From Syntrophaceae bacterium (GTDB lineage: Bacteria > Desulfobacterota > Syntrophia > Syntrophales > UBA2192), in the NCBI GenBank assembly GCA_013177795.1, contig JABLXY010000003.1, positions 413,244 through 477,243 of the forward strand: a DNA stretch of 64,000 bases, written 5' to 3'. Shown piece after piece: positions 1 through 7,863 of this stretch. Position 1 is the stretch's first letter. Every line of letters begins with the position of its first letter. Under the pieces are notes generated by a model that worked only from the letters and a program-made list of their open reading frames with translations, did not search any database and was not told the DNA's origin. The position numbers were made by a program, and so were the translations under genes.

Positions 1-291
1 GCCGGCCTTCTGTGTCTCGGCCGGCGCGGCCGGCAGGGTCGACTCGATGTGCTTCTCGTAACGTGCCAGGATGGGCCCGGCATCCACCCCAAGGACGCCC
101 GCGTAGGTCTTGATGAAGGTCTTCGAATAGACCGGTTCGGGCAGGTCCTCGAAGCGGCCGCTCTCGATGGACTCTAGGAAGGAGAGACGGATCCTGTAGC
201 GCCGGGCGATGTCCTCCAGCCTCAGGCCCTTGGCTTCGCGGGTGCGTTTCAGCTCTTCGAAAAACCCGTTTGTCAGATCCGTTTTCTCCAC
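1..291 (-). CDS. RodZ-like helix-turn-helix protein, N-terminal part
   Basis: Only the first 97 codons lie in the window; the gene runs off the left edge. The GTG start at 291 gives a protein opening MEKTDLTNGFFEELKRTR. Residues about 8-60 form a Cro/C1-type helix-turn-helix of the HTH_25 kind (EAKGLRLEDIARRYRIRLSF, then a SIESGRFEDLPEPVYSKTF stretch). This pattern is typical of RodZ-like cell-shape proteins, where a cytoplasmic HTH precedes a membrane helix and periplasmic domain. Those later parts are not visible, so a soluble HTH regulator remains possible. It is divergent from the inositol monophosphatase gene; the two share about 200 bp of upstream DNA. Confidence 0.75.
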   Translation of the reverse strand, partial: MEKTDLTNGFFEELKRTREAKGLRLEDIARRYRIRLSFLESIESGRFEDLPEPVYSKTFIKTYAGVLGVDAGPILARYEKHIESTLPAAPAETQKAG

Positions 292-430
292 GGTTTTCTA
301 GCCCTTCCGCCTTCCGGGTCCGCGAGTTTCGGCTAGGTTTATCACCAATGGGCGGGGCGCGCAACAGAAAATGTCCGCCGCGCGGGGCGTATGCGGCATG
401 GTCCGGCCGCTGCGCAAGGGCGTTTTTTTC

Positions 431-459
431 TTCACAGAAAAGCCCCGTTGCGCTATGGT
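431..459 (+). promoter_or_regulatory. Candidate sigma-70 promoter of the inositol monophosphatase gene
   Basis: TTCACA (431-436) and TATGGT (454-459) are separated by exactly 17 bp and end 29 bp before the ATG at 489. The -10 sits in CGCTATGGTGGGCC; a nearly identical block (GTGCTATGGTGGGCC) precedes the small membrane gene at 25844. Called from sequence only. Confidence 0.45.
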
Positions 460-488
460 GGGCCGCCCAGGAAAAAAGGAAGGTGGCC

Positions 489-1304
489 ATGGGATCGTAC
501 AGGGATTTTGCCGCGGAGCTGGCGCTGGAGGCGGGGCGTTTCCTCAGGGGGAAATTCAACTCGGCGCACGACATCACCTATAAAGGGGAGATCGATCTCG
601 TGACGGAGGCCGACCGGGGATGCGAGGCGCTTCTGATTGCCCGCATCGAGAAGGCCTTCCCGGGTCACGGGATCCTGGCCGAGGAGACAAGGGGCGCGGC
701 GGAGCGGAGGGAATTCACCTGGATCATCGACCCGCTCGACGGGACGACGAACTACGCCCACCACTATCCCGTGTTCTGCGTTTCCATCGCCCTGCAGCAG
801 GACGGCGAGGTGATCATCGGCGCGATCTGCAACCCCATGCTGGAGGAGCTGTTCGTCGCGGAGAAGGGCGGGGGGGCCTTTTTGAACGGGCAGCGCCTGG
901 CCGTCTCGCAGACGGCCGAGCTGACGCGGAGCCTTCTGTCCACGGGCTTCCCGTACGACATCCGCGTGAACCCCGACAACAACCTCAACTACTTCAACGC
1001 CCTGGCTGTGCGTGTGCAGGCCATCCGCCGCGCGGGCGCCGCGGCCCTGGACCTGGCCTACGTCGCGGCGGGCCGGTTCGACGGGTTCTGGGAGCTGAAG
1101 CTGCACCCCTGGGACACGGCGGCAGGATGCCTGATGGTGACCGAGGCGGGCGGCAGGGTGACAGACCTGTTCGGCGGCCCCTTCGATCTTCAGTCGCCGC
1201 ACGTCCTGGCGACCAACGGGAGAATCCACGAGGCCATGGTGGAGATCCTCAAGAACACGGACCCGATGGACAAAAGGCTGGTGAGGAATGGAGTATTGGA
1301 ATAA
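489..1304 (+). CDS. suhB: Inositol monophosphatase family protein (SuhB-like)
   Basis: A 271-aa soluble Mg-dependent phosphatase that hydrolyses inositol-1-phosphate or a related sugar phosphate. The family signatures are present: an EET metal site near residue 65, WIIDPLDGTTNY at about 78-89, and WDTAAGCLMVTEAGG at about 208-222. Length matches the family (260-275 aa). The ATG at 489 follows an AGGAAGG Shine-Dalgarno; the open frame extends further upstream but has no family similarity there. It converges on the inositol-phosphate synthase gene, so the two enzymes could make free myo-inositol from glucose-6-phosphate. The last codons and the TAA stop lie inside repeat element C1. A general SuhB role in RNA processing or a different substrate cannot be excluded. 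Confidence 0.9.
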   Translation: MGSYRDFAAELALEAGRFLRGKFNSAHDITYKGEIDLVTEADRGCEALLIARIEKAFPGHGILAEETRGAAERREFTWIIDPLDGTTNYAHHYPVFCVSIALQQDGEVIIGAICNPMLEELFVAEKGGGAFLNGQRLAVSQTAELTRSLLSTGFPYDIRVNPDNNLNYFNALAVRVQAIRRAGAAALDLAYVAAGRFDGFWELKLHPWDTAAGCLMVTEAGGRVTDLFGGPFDLQSPHVLATNGRIHEAMVEILKNTDPMDKRLVRNGVLE

Positions 1305-1368
1305 TGGAATGATGAGTTGAAATCAAATTCAGAACCCGATATTCCAGTATTCCATCATTTCATTTTCC
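1290..1368. repeat. Octamer-phased paired-arm element C1 (GGAAT class)
   Basis: The left arm is three contiguous octamers: GGAGTATT, GGAATAAT, GGAATGAT (1290-1313). The right arm is the complementary series GATATTCC, AGTATTCC, ATCATTTC (1338-1361) plus ATTTTCC. The arms would pair into a hairpin over a 24-nt core. The element fills the whole gap between two convergent genes and supplies the stop codons of both: TAA at 1302-1304 and, on the minus strand, TGA at 1357-1355. Confidence 0.7.
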
Positions 1369-2455
1369 CGTTGATAAAGGCCTCCGTCATCTCGCAGGCC
1401 TCCTCGTCGGTGTACTGGCGGGGCGGGTGCTTCATGAAGTAGGCCGAGGGGCCGTAGAGGATGCCGCCGATCCCCCTGTCGAGGGCGATCTTGCAGCAGC
1501 GGATGGCGTCGATCACCACCCCGCCCGAGTTGGGGGAGTCCTCGACGGAGAGACGCATCTCGAGGTTCATGGGCACGTCCCCGAAGATCTTCCCCTCCAT
1601 GCGCAGGAAGCAGACCTTGTTGTCCTTCTGCCAGGCCACCCAGTCGCTGGGGCCGATGTGGATGTTCTCCGGGTCGAGCCGCCGGCCCGCCTGGGACTGC
1701 ACGGCCTCGGTCTTGGAGATGCGCTTGGACTTCAGGCGGCTGCGGTCGAGCATGTTCAGGAAGTCCGTGTTGCCGCCCGTGTTGAGCTGGTAGGTCCTCT
1801 CGAGCTTCACCCCTCGGAGGTTGAAGAGGTGCGTGAGCACCCGGTGGATGATCGTGGCCCCGAGCTGGCTCTTCACGTCGTCGCCGATGATGGGCAGGCC
1901 CTTCTTCTCGAAGCGCCGGGCCCACTCGGGGTCGCTGGCGATGAAGACGGGGATGTTGTTGATGAAGGCCACCCCCGCCTCGAGGGCGCACCCCGCGTAG
2001 AACCGGGTTGCTTCCTCCGACCCCGCCGGCAGGTAGTTGAGCAGGATCTCGGCCCCCGAATCCTTCAGCGCGGCGACTACGTCTTTCTTCGTCGCTTCCT
2101 TCTGCGTCGACGGGACGAAGGCGAACCGCGGGTCGTACTGGCTCATGTGGGGAGCGATGCTGTCGAGTATCTTCCCCATCACGACCCGGGCCCCCGTTTT
2201 CGGGACCTTCGGCTGGAACACGGTGGTGCAGTTGGGCGGCTGGAAGATGGCCTCGGCGACGTCCCTGCCCACCTTGCGCCGGTCGATGTCGAAGGCGCAG
2301 ACCACCTCGATGTCCGAGGGCCTGTAGCCGCCGATGTCCCAGTGCATCAAGCCGATGAGATCCTTGGGGGATTTCCTGCGGTAGTACTCGATTCCCTGGA
2401 TCAGCGAAGATGCGCAATTTCCGACGCCGGCGATGGCAATCCGGACCTTCCCCAA
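1355..2455 (-). CDS. ino1: Inositol-1-phosphate synthase (archaeal/bacterial type)
   Basis: NAD-dependent isomerisation of D-glucose-6-phosphate to myo-inositol-1-phosphate. The N-terminus KVRIAIAGVGNCASSLIQGI is the Rossmann motif of the compact prokaryotic MIPS family. Conserved blocks such as LLNYLPAGSEEATRFYAG and GDDVKSQLGATIIHR follow at mid-protein, and the length (366 aa) fits. I prefer the TTG start at 2455 because GGGGGAG lies 5 nt upstream and the product then begins directly at the nucleotide-binding fold; an ATG at 2506 would add a 17-residue tail unlike the family. An inverted repeat CCGGTTG/CAACCGG (2474-2480/2504-2510) lies just upstream. It sits 113 bp downstream of rfbB on the same strand. 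The C-terminal codons lie in element C1. Confidence 0.9.
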   Translation of the reverse strand: MGKVRIAIAGVGNCASSLIQGIEYYRRKSPKDLIGLMHWDIGGYRPSDIEVVCAFDIDRRKVGRDVAEAIFQPPNCTTVFQPKVPKTGARVVMGKILDSIAPHMSQYDPRFAFVPSTQKEATKKDVVAALKDSGAEILLNYLPAGSEEATRFYAGCALEAGVAFINNIPVFIASDPEWARRFEKKGLPIIGDDVKSQLGATIIHRVLTHLFNLRGVKLERTYQLNTGGNTDFLNMLDRSRLKSKRISKTEAVQSQAGRRLDPENIHIGPSDWVAWQKDNKVCFLRMEGKIFGDVPMNLEMRLSVEDSPNSGGVVIDAIRCCKIALDRGIGGILYGPSAYFMKHPPRQYTDEEACEMTEAFINGKMK

Positions 2456-2568
2456 AATATCTCCCCCTTTTGGCCGGTTGGAAAACCCGTGCGGATGAGT
2501 TTGCAACCGGTTCTATTACAACAAATCCCGAGACAGTTCAACAGGGAGGATGCAAAACGACCGAAGGG

Positions 2569-3636
2569 CTATTTCCCCGCCGCCCCGTAGTGCTCGTCGA
2601 TCCACCGGAGGTACTCCCCGCTGCGGACGCGCCGGACCCACTCGCCGTTCTCGAGATACCAGAGGACCGTCTTGCGCAGGCCCGTCCGGAAGGATTCACG
2701 GGGGGCCCAGCCGAGCTCCGACTGCAGCTTGCCGGCATCGATGGCGTAGCGCCAGTCGTGGCCGGGGCGGTCCTTGACGAAGGTGATCAGCTCGCGCCGG
2801 GGGCCCGCGCCCGCCCGGGGGCGGATCTCGTCGAGGATGTCGCAGATGCTCTGGACAACCGCGATGTTCTCCTCCTCGGCGTTGCCCCCGATGTTGTAGG
2901 TCTCGCCCAGCCGGCCCTTGTTCATGATCGTCCAGATCGCCTCGCAGTGGTCCTCCACGTAGAGCCAGTCGCGGACGTTTTTCCCGTCGCCGTAGACGGG
3001 CAGGGGCTTGCCCTCCAGGGCGTTGAGGGTGATGAGGGGGATGAGCTTCTCCGGGAACTGCCAGGGGCCGTAGTTGTTGGAGCAATTCGAGATCGTCACG
3101 GGAAGGCCGTACGTCTTGAAGTAGGCCCGCACGAGGTGGTCCGAGGAGGCCTTCGAGGCGCTGTAGGGGCTGTTGGGCCTGTAGGGGGTCGTCTCGGTGA
3201 AGAACCCCTCCTTGCCGAGGCTCCCGTAGACCTCGTCGGTGCTGACGTGGTGGAAGAGGCGGAATCCGTCCGCGTGGTTGCGCGCCGCCTCGAGGAGGTT
3301 GAAGGTGCCCACGATGTTCGTGAAGATGAACTCGGCGGGCCGCTTGATGGAGCGGTCGACGTGGCTCTCGGCGGCGAAGTGGCAGACGGCGTCGATGCCG
3401 TACTCGGTGAAGACCGCGTCCATGCGCTCGAGGTCGCAGATGTCCTCCCGCAGGAAGACGTAGCGCCCCGGGAAGCGTTCCTCGAGACCGCGCAGGTTTT
3501 CGGGGTTGCCGGCGTAGGTCAGCTTGTCCACGTTCACGATGCGCCCGTCAAAGCCGACCTTCTCGAGCAGATAGCGGATGAAGTTGCTGCCGATGAAGCC
3601 GCAGCCGCCGGTGACGAGCAGATTCTTGAAAGCCAT
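2569..3636 (-). CDS. rfbB: dTDP-glucose 4,6-dehydratase
   Basis: A 355-aa extended short-chain dehydrogenase that converts dTDP-D-glucose to dTDP-4-keto-6-deoxy-D-glucose, the entry to dTDP-rhamnose and other deoxysugars. Visible are the NAD motif [11 protein letters not shown] near residue 9, the [10 protein letters not shown] segment, the [10 protein letters not shown] catalytic Tyr-Lys pair, and [17 protein letters not shown]. The ATG at 3636 has AGGA six bases upstream; an ATG two codons earlier at 3642 overlaps the Shine-Dalgarno and is less likely. rfbA, rfbC and rfbD are not adjacent, so the gene is detached from a rhamnose operon. It probably heads a transcript running into ino1. Confidence 0.95.
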   Translation of the reverse strand: MAFKNLLVTGGCGFIGSNFIRYLLEKVGFDGRIVNVDKLTYAGNPENLRGLEERFPGRYVFLREDICDLERMDAVFTEYGIDAVCHFAAESHVDRSIKRPAEFIFTNIVGTFNLLEAARNHADGFRLFHHVSTDEVYGSLGKEGFFTETTPYRPNSPYSASKASSDHLVRAYFKTYGLPVTISNCSNNYGPWQFPEKLIPLITLNALEGKPLPVYGDGKNVRDWLYVEDHCEAIWTIMNKGRLGETYNIGGNAEEENIAVVQSICDILDEIRPRAGAGPRRELITFVKDRPGHDWRYAIDAGKLQSELGWAPRESFRTGLRKTVLWYLENGEWVRRVRSGEYLRWIDEHYGAAGK

Positions 3637-4179
3637 GATCATTCCTTTCGGTCTGCCGGATTCTCGAGCAGCTTGCAGGATATCGGAAGGAAGTTATGAA
3701 GCTGCGAAGTTGTGAAGCGTGGATGGACAGGCGGGCAATCCCACGGCTTCCGTTCTCCGAACTTCCCAACTTCGAAACTTCCCAGCTTCCGTCCTAAAAA
3801 GAGTGCCCGGCAGGCACGTTGCCCTTCCATGAGGCATGGGCTCGAAAAGCCCGACATGCCGACTACCATGAATCCTTCGAATTCTCAACCGGGAATCCCC
3901 GCCCGTGCGCCGCGTGACCGATTGGGTCCCGTGAGATTGACGGTTGATTTTCCCCGGCCCGGCGCGAAAGCGAAAAAATACATTTTTGATCCATAAGAGA
4001 TGGCATGGTACCAAACTGTAACGACACGGCCGGAGGGGCGGATTTTGCTAAAATAAAACCTATTCATTTCAGTAAGTTGCGTGGTGGCGCGATTGCCTTT
4101 GAGGTATGCCTCTTGCTCCGTTCAGAATGCAGGGAGCCGGATTCTCCCGCCGACCATCCGGAAAGGAGGCAACGGACGC
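3637..4179. other. Gene-free 543-bp region
   Basis: Divergent intergenic region. It holds element A1 (3690-3790) and a stem-loop at about 3834-3861 (GGCATGGGCT, then AGCCCGACATGCC). A relatively AT-rich stretch at 3970-4070 contains TGCTAAAAT, a possible extended -10 for the 4180 gene without a clear -35. I see no convincing coding sequence here. Confidence 0.5.
3690..3790. repeat. Octamer-phased paired-arm element A1 (GAAGTT class)
   Basis: Left arm 3690-3721: GAAGTTAT, GAAGCTGC, GAAGTTGT, GAAGCGTG in unbroken 8-nt phase. Right arm 3759-3790: GAACTTCC, CAACTTCG, AAACTTCC, CAGCTTCC. The core between them (37 nt) is unlike the cores of the other copies. It lies 54 bp upstream of rfbB. Confidence 0.7.
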
Positions 4180-4566
4180 ATGCTGATTCGATTGGCCGAC
4201 ACGGGCTGGGGTCCGCAGTTTTTCGTCCCGACCATCACGATCAAGCACTACTCCGGGCGCGTGCTCCTTCGGGAGACCCTCGACGACGAGCTGCTGCGGA
4301 GGGAACTAAAGGCGATGAACATCGACGGCAGGCCCGTCGGGTTCAGCAACGGATGGTACATCCGGAAAAAAGGCACGCAGTCCTGGATGAAGATCGGGGA
4401 GTCCACGGCCCGGGAGCACGATTTCGCCACCCGGCTGGACACGACGGGCCTGGAAAACGGTGCTTACCAGGTCATGGGGTTCATGAGCGCTAAGATCAGG
4501 ACTCCCGACGGGAGGGACGTGATCGTCTCGCGGCAGAACATCGCCGATTTCGAGATTCGAAACTGA
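4180..4566 (+). CDS. Hypothetical protein, 128 aa
   Basis: I do not recognise this family. The ATG at 4180 follows GAAAGGAGG at 4161-4169 (10-nt spacing), a better start than the upstream continuation of the frame. The product begins MLIRLADTGWGPQFFVPTIT and contains a basic, Trp-containing middle (NGWYIRKKGTQSWMKIGEST). It has no signal peptide, membrane segment or cysteine. Codon use matches the neighbours, and a stem-loop terminator follows 35 bp after the stop, so it is probably a real monocistronic gene. Confidence 0.7.
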   Translation: MLIRLADTGWGPQFFVPTITIKHYSGRVLLRETLDDELLRRELKAMNIDGRPVGFSNGWYIRKKGTQSWMKIGESTAREHDFATRLDTTGLENGAYQVMGFMSAKIRTPDGRDVIVSRQNIADFEIRN

Positions 4567-4601
4567 GGCAGAGCGCCTGGCACGAAACCTTCTTCTCAGA
4601 C

Positions 4602-4641
4602 GGAAAACGGGGGCATCCGAAAGACGCCCCCGCCGTTTTCC
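4602..4641. terminator. Stem-loop between convergent genes
   Basis: GGAAAAC and GGGGGC on the left pair with GCCCCC and GTTTTCC on the right, with a small CGC bulge. It lies between the 128-aa gene and the stop of the Fe-S subunit gene. No long T-run follows, so termination efficiency is uncertain; it may serve both strands. Confidence 0.55.
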
Positions 4642-4658
4642 CTGATTTCAGCAGCCTG

Positions 4659-5354
4659 TCAGATCGCCAGGTACCGGCTGCACTGGAACCCCTTGCCCAG
4701 CTCGCACCACACGCACACGCCCGGCATCTTCTGCGCGTCGGCCGTGAGCTGTGAATCGCACTTGCCGCAGAGCCGCTCCTCGCCCTTCTTCATGGGCCCT
4801 CCGCAGGGGGTGACCGACATGGGGCAGAAGATGATGCAGCCGTTGCAGTTCTTGCAGTAGTCCATGAGCTTTCCCGGGGGGTGGTCGACGCGGCGGTCCT
4901 TGCCGCGCCCCATAAACCCTAGGGCGTGGGCCTGCGCCCTCTCCTTGCAGATGCGCACGCAGCGGCCGCAGAGCACGCAGTCCTCGTTTCGGAAGGGGTA
5001 TCGGACTTCCGTCACTCCGCACCGCACGGCGATGTCCTGGATGGCCTTGGAGTTCGGCGCCCGCGACACGAGCAGCTCGGCGATGTTCTTGCGCATTTTC
5101 AAAATTTTGTCGGTGTTCGTGCGGATGACCATGCCCTCCTCCACGAGCAGCGTGCAGGAGGCCGTCACCTTGGAGCGGCCGTTCTTGACGTGCTCCACGA
5201 TGCAGAGGCGGCAGGCGCCCATGTCGTGGATGCCCGGGATGTGGCACAGGTGGGGGATGCAGATCCCGTAGTGGATCGCCGTGTCGAGCACGCTCGTCCC
5301 TTTTTCCGCCCTCACGGGGGCCCCGTCTATCGTAACGTTCACATACTGTAACAT
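4659..5354 (-). CDS. NuoG/HoxU-like 2Fe-2S and 4Fe-4S electron-transfer subunit
   Basis: A 231-aa iron-sulfur protein, third gene of a NuoE-NuoF-FeS set. Residues 1-80 are a plant-type [2Fe-2S] ferredoxin fold (GTSVLDTAIHYGICIPHLCH, then GACRLC). CVLCGRCVRIC (about 133-143) and CKNCNGCIIFC give two [4Fe-4S] sites. A C-terminal CGKC...CVWC...C tail may hold metal. The His/Cys cluster motif that normally follows the 2Fe-2S domain of NuoG and HoxU (HX3CX2CX5C) is absent; the equivalent segment reads SRAPNSKAIQDIAVRCGV. No molybdopterin or H-cluster domain is attached. It probably passes electrons from the NADH-oxidising flavoprotein to a catalytic subunit encoded elsewhere. The start is 13 bp from the nuoF-like stop. 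Confidence 0.85.
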   Translation of the reverse strand: MLQYVNVTIDGAPVRAEKGTSVLDTAIHYGICIPHLCHIPGIHDMGACRLCIVEHVKNGRSKVTASCTLLVEEGMVIRTNTDKILKMRKNIAELLVSRAPNSKAIQDIAVRCGVTEVRYPFRNEDCVLCGRCVRICKERAQAHALGFMGRGKDRRVDHPPGKLMDYCKNCNGCIIFCPMSVTPCGGPMKKGEERLCGKCDSQLTADAQKMPGVCVWCELGKGFQCSRYLAI

Positions 5355-5366
5355 GGCACTCTCCTC

Positions 5367-7220
5367 TCAGCGAACCGTGATGGCGTCGAACTTACACTCC
5401 CCGATGCAGATGCCGCACCGCTGGCAAAGCGCCTCGTTGATGACGTGGGGCTTCTTCTTCTCGCCCGTGATGGAGTCGTGCGGGCAGGCCTTCAGGCAGA
5501 CGCCGCAGCCCGTGCATTTCTCGGGGTCGATCGCGTAGGCGATGAGGGCCTTGCAGACGGCGGCCGGGCATCGCCTCTCGAGCACGTGCGCCTTGTACTC
5601 GTCCATGAAGTATCGCAGCGTCGAGAGCACCGGGTTCGGGGCCGATTTCCCGAGGCCGCACAGCGAGGCCTCGGCGACGGTCTCCGCCAGCTCCTGGAGC
5701 AGGTCGAGCTGCTCGGGGCGGCCCCGGCCCTCGGCGATGTCCGTGACGATCTCGAGCATCCGGTCGATGCCCTCGCGGCACGGGACGCATTTTCCGCAGG
5801 ATTCGTCCAGCAGGAACGTCAAGAAGTAGCGCGCCACGTCGACCATGCACGTCTTGTCGTCCATGACGACGAGCCCGCCCGAGCCCATCATGGACCCGGC
5901 TTCCCAGAGGGCGTCGAAGTCCACGGGGAGGTCGAACAGTCTCTCCGGCAGGCATCCGCCCGAGGGGCCGCCCGTCTGGACGGCCTTGATGCTGTGGCCG
6001 TTCTTGGGGCCGCCCCCGATGTCGTACACGATGGCCCGCAGGGTCGTCCCCATCGGCACTTCGACGAGGCCCGTGTTCTTCACCTGGCCCGTGAGCGCCA
6101 GGATCTTCGTGCCCTTGCTCGTGTCGGTCCCCCGGGAGGCGAACCACTTGGCGCCGTTGAGGATGATCGAGGGGACGTTGGCCCAGGTCTCCACGTTGTT
6201 GAGCACAGTGGGCCGGCCCCAGAGGCCTTCCTTGACGGTGTGGACGTCCTTCGCGCGCGGCTCGCCGACCTTGCCCTCGATGGACGTCATGAGCGCCGTG
6301 GACTCGCCGCAGACGAAGGCGCCGCCGCCGCGGGCGATTTCGACGTCGAAGGAGAAGTTCGAGCCCAGGATGTTCTCGCCCAGCAGCCCATACTCCCGGG
6401 CCTGCTGGATGGCGATCCGGGCGTGCTTGACGGCCAGAGGGTACTCGCGCCGTACATAGATGTAGCCCTTGTTCGCGCCGACGGCGTAGGCGCCGATCAT
6501 CATCCCCTCGAGCACCTGGTGGGGGTTTGCCTCCAGCAGGCAGCGGTCCATGTAGGCCCCGGGGTCGCCCTCGTCGGCGTTGCAGATCACGTACTTCTCG
6601 TCGCCCGGCGCCTCGTGCGCCTCCTGCCACTTCCGTCCCGTGGGAAACCCGGCCCCGCCGCGGCCGCGCAGGCCCGAGGCCTTGACCTCGGCGATGATCG
6701 CCTCGGGCTTGAATTCCTTGATGGCCTTGGCGACGGCCCGGTAGCCGCCGATGGCGATGTAGTCCTCGATGGAGCAGGCGTCGACGAGCTTGTTGAAGTT
6801 CAGAAGCTGCCGTCCCTGTGCGCTGTAGAAGGGGATGTCGGCCTCCTTAGTGATCGTGCGCCCCGAGACGGGATCCCGGTAGAGGAACTTGTCGAGAACC
6901 TCGCCCTTCTTGACCGTGCGCGACACGATATCCTGGGCATCGGCGGGCGTCACGTGGCAGTAGAAGAGGTTGCCCGGCTCGAAGACCATGATGGGCCCCT
7001 GCTCGCAGAAGCCGTGGCAGCCCGTCACCCGGACGGAGACGTCCTGCTGGAGGCCCTCCCGGGCCAGCGCCGCCCGGACGGCATCGATGACCGAGCCGGA
7101 CCTGGATGCCTGGCACCCCGTCCCGCCGCAGATGACGATCGTCGTCTTGACCCTCTCGCGCTTCGCCACGAAATGCTGCTGCAGGGTCTCGAGATCCCTC
7201 GCTTGACTGATCCTAGGCAT
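5367..7220 (-). CDS. NuoF/HydB-like NADH-binding FMN flavoprotein
   Basis: A 617-aa diaphorase subunit. Residues about 25-110 are a thioredoxin-like [2Fe-2S] domain (TIVICGGTGCQASRS). Next comes the NuoF core with the FMN/NADH segment KASGLRGRGGAGFPTGRKW and the N3-type cluster ESCGKCVPCREGIDRML. The C-terminus carries two ferredoxin motifs (CTGCGVCLKACP and CQRCGICIGEC). This architecture is that of HydB, HoxF-like and formate-dehydrogenase-linked NuoF proteins, not complex I NuoF. It overlaps the nuoE-like stop by 8 bp, so the two are translationally coupled. The role is inferred: NADH oxidation or reduction coupled to ferredoxin, hydrogen or formate metabolism. Confidence 0.93.
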   Translation of the reverse strand: MPRISQARDLETLQQHFVAKRERVKTTIVICGGTGCQASRSGSVIDAVRAALAREGLQQDVSVRVTGCHGFCEQGPIMVFEPGNLFYCHVTPADAQDIVSRTVKKGEVLDKFLYRDPVSGRTITKEADIPFYSAQGRQLLNFNKLVDACSIEDYIAIGGYRAVAKAIKEFKPEAIIAEVKASGLRGRGGAGFPTGRKWQEAHEAPGDEKYVICNADEGDPGAYMDRCLLEANPHQVLEGMMIGAYAVGANKGYIYVRREYPLAVKHARIAIQQAREYGLLGENILGSNFSFDVEIARGGGAFVCGESTALMTSIEGKVGEPRAKDVHTVKEGLWGRPTVLNNVETWANVPSIILNGAKWFASRGTDTSKGTKILALTGQVKNTGLVEVPMGTTLRAIVYDIGGGPKNGHSIKAVQTGGPSGGCLPERLFDLPVDFDALWEAGSMMGSGGLVVMDDKTCMVDVARYFLTFLLDESCGKCVPCREGIDRMLEIVTDIAEGRGRPEQLDLLQELAETVAEASLCGLGKSAPNPVLSTLRYFMDEYKAHVLERRCPAAVCKALIAYAIDPEKCTGCGVCLKACPHDSITGEKKKPHVINEALCQRCGICIGECKFDAITVR

Positions 7221-7692
7221 CTTGCGCCTCCTTCTTCTTCCCGGCGGCCTTGTCGATCTTTTTGCGGAGCTTGCCGGGTGTCATGTGGTCGCAGTAGGAC
7301 CCGTTGTGAACGACGATGGGACCCAGGGCGCAGGCCCCGAGACAGTTGACGCATTCCACGGTGAACTGGCCGTCGGGCGTCGTGTCGCCCGGCTCGATGT
7401 TGAGCTGCCCGCGGACCTGGTTCACGAGCAGGTGGGATCCGCGGACGTGGCAGGCCGTCCCCGTGCAGATGGTGATCACGTTCTTGCCGCGCGGCTTGAG
7501 CGAGAAGGCCTTGTAGAAGCGCGCCACCCGGTAGACGTCGACCAGGGGAACGCCCAGTTCCTTCGACACGGTCTTGAGGGCCTCCTCGGGCAGGTAGCCC
7601 TCCTGGTCCTGCAGGTCCAGCAGCACCTCAATGAGCATATGCGGCTGGCTGCGCCTCCCTTCCAGGATGGAATCCAGATTGATCTTTGCCAT
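7213..7692 (-). CDS. NuoE-like thioredoxin-fold 2Fe-2S subunit
   Basis: A 159-aa subunit with the four-cysteine [2Fe-2S] signature of NuoE/HydC: CTGTACHVRGS, then CVNCLGACALGPIVVHNG about 40 residues later. The start at 7692 (MAKINLDSILEGR) has AAGGAGG upstream. The frame stays open to 7779, but that extension is rich in Arg/Lys and crosses the promoter region. It is the first gene of the trio, divergent from a LuxR-type regulator that may control it. A weak -10-like TATATC occurs in the AT-rich leader. Confidence 0.92.
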   Translation of the reverse strand: MAKINLDSILEGRRSQPHMLIEVLLDLQDQEGYLPEEALKTVSKELGVPLVDVYRVARFYKAFSLKPRGKNVITICTGTACHVRGSHLLVNQVRGQLNIEPGDTTPDGQFTVECVNCLGACALGPIVVHNGSYCDHMTPGKLRKKIDKAAGKKKEAQDA

Positions 7693-7796
7693 CGGAGCCT
7701 CCTTGGGCGGTATTTCCTGCTTGCCTCGCCCCCTCTTAACTGTTATTCTTAAACCGGTAAATGCGGATATAGTGTCCATTTATTACACAATCCATA

Positions 7797-7825
7797 TAGG
7801 CATTAAATTACACAAATAATGCCTA
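7797..7825. promoter_or_regulatory. Perfect 9-bp inverted repeat in the divergent promoter region
   Basis: TAGGCATTA (7797-7805) and TAATGCCTA (7817-7825) are perfect inverse copies separated by 11 nt. They sit in the only AT-rich stretch between the nuoE-like gene and the divergent regulator. Size and symmetry fit the operator of a dimeric HTH regulator, plausibly the neighbouring LuxR-type protein. Binding is inferred, not shown. Confidence 0.5.
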
Positions 7826-7863
7826 GAGAATTACCAATTCACTATCATTCGGACGGCCGCACA

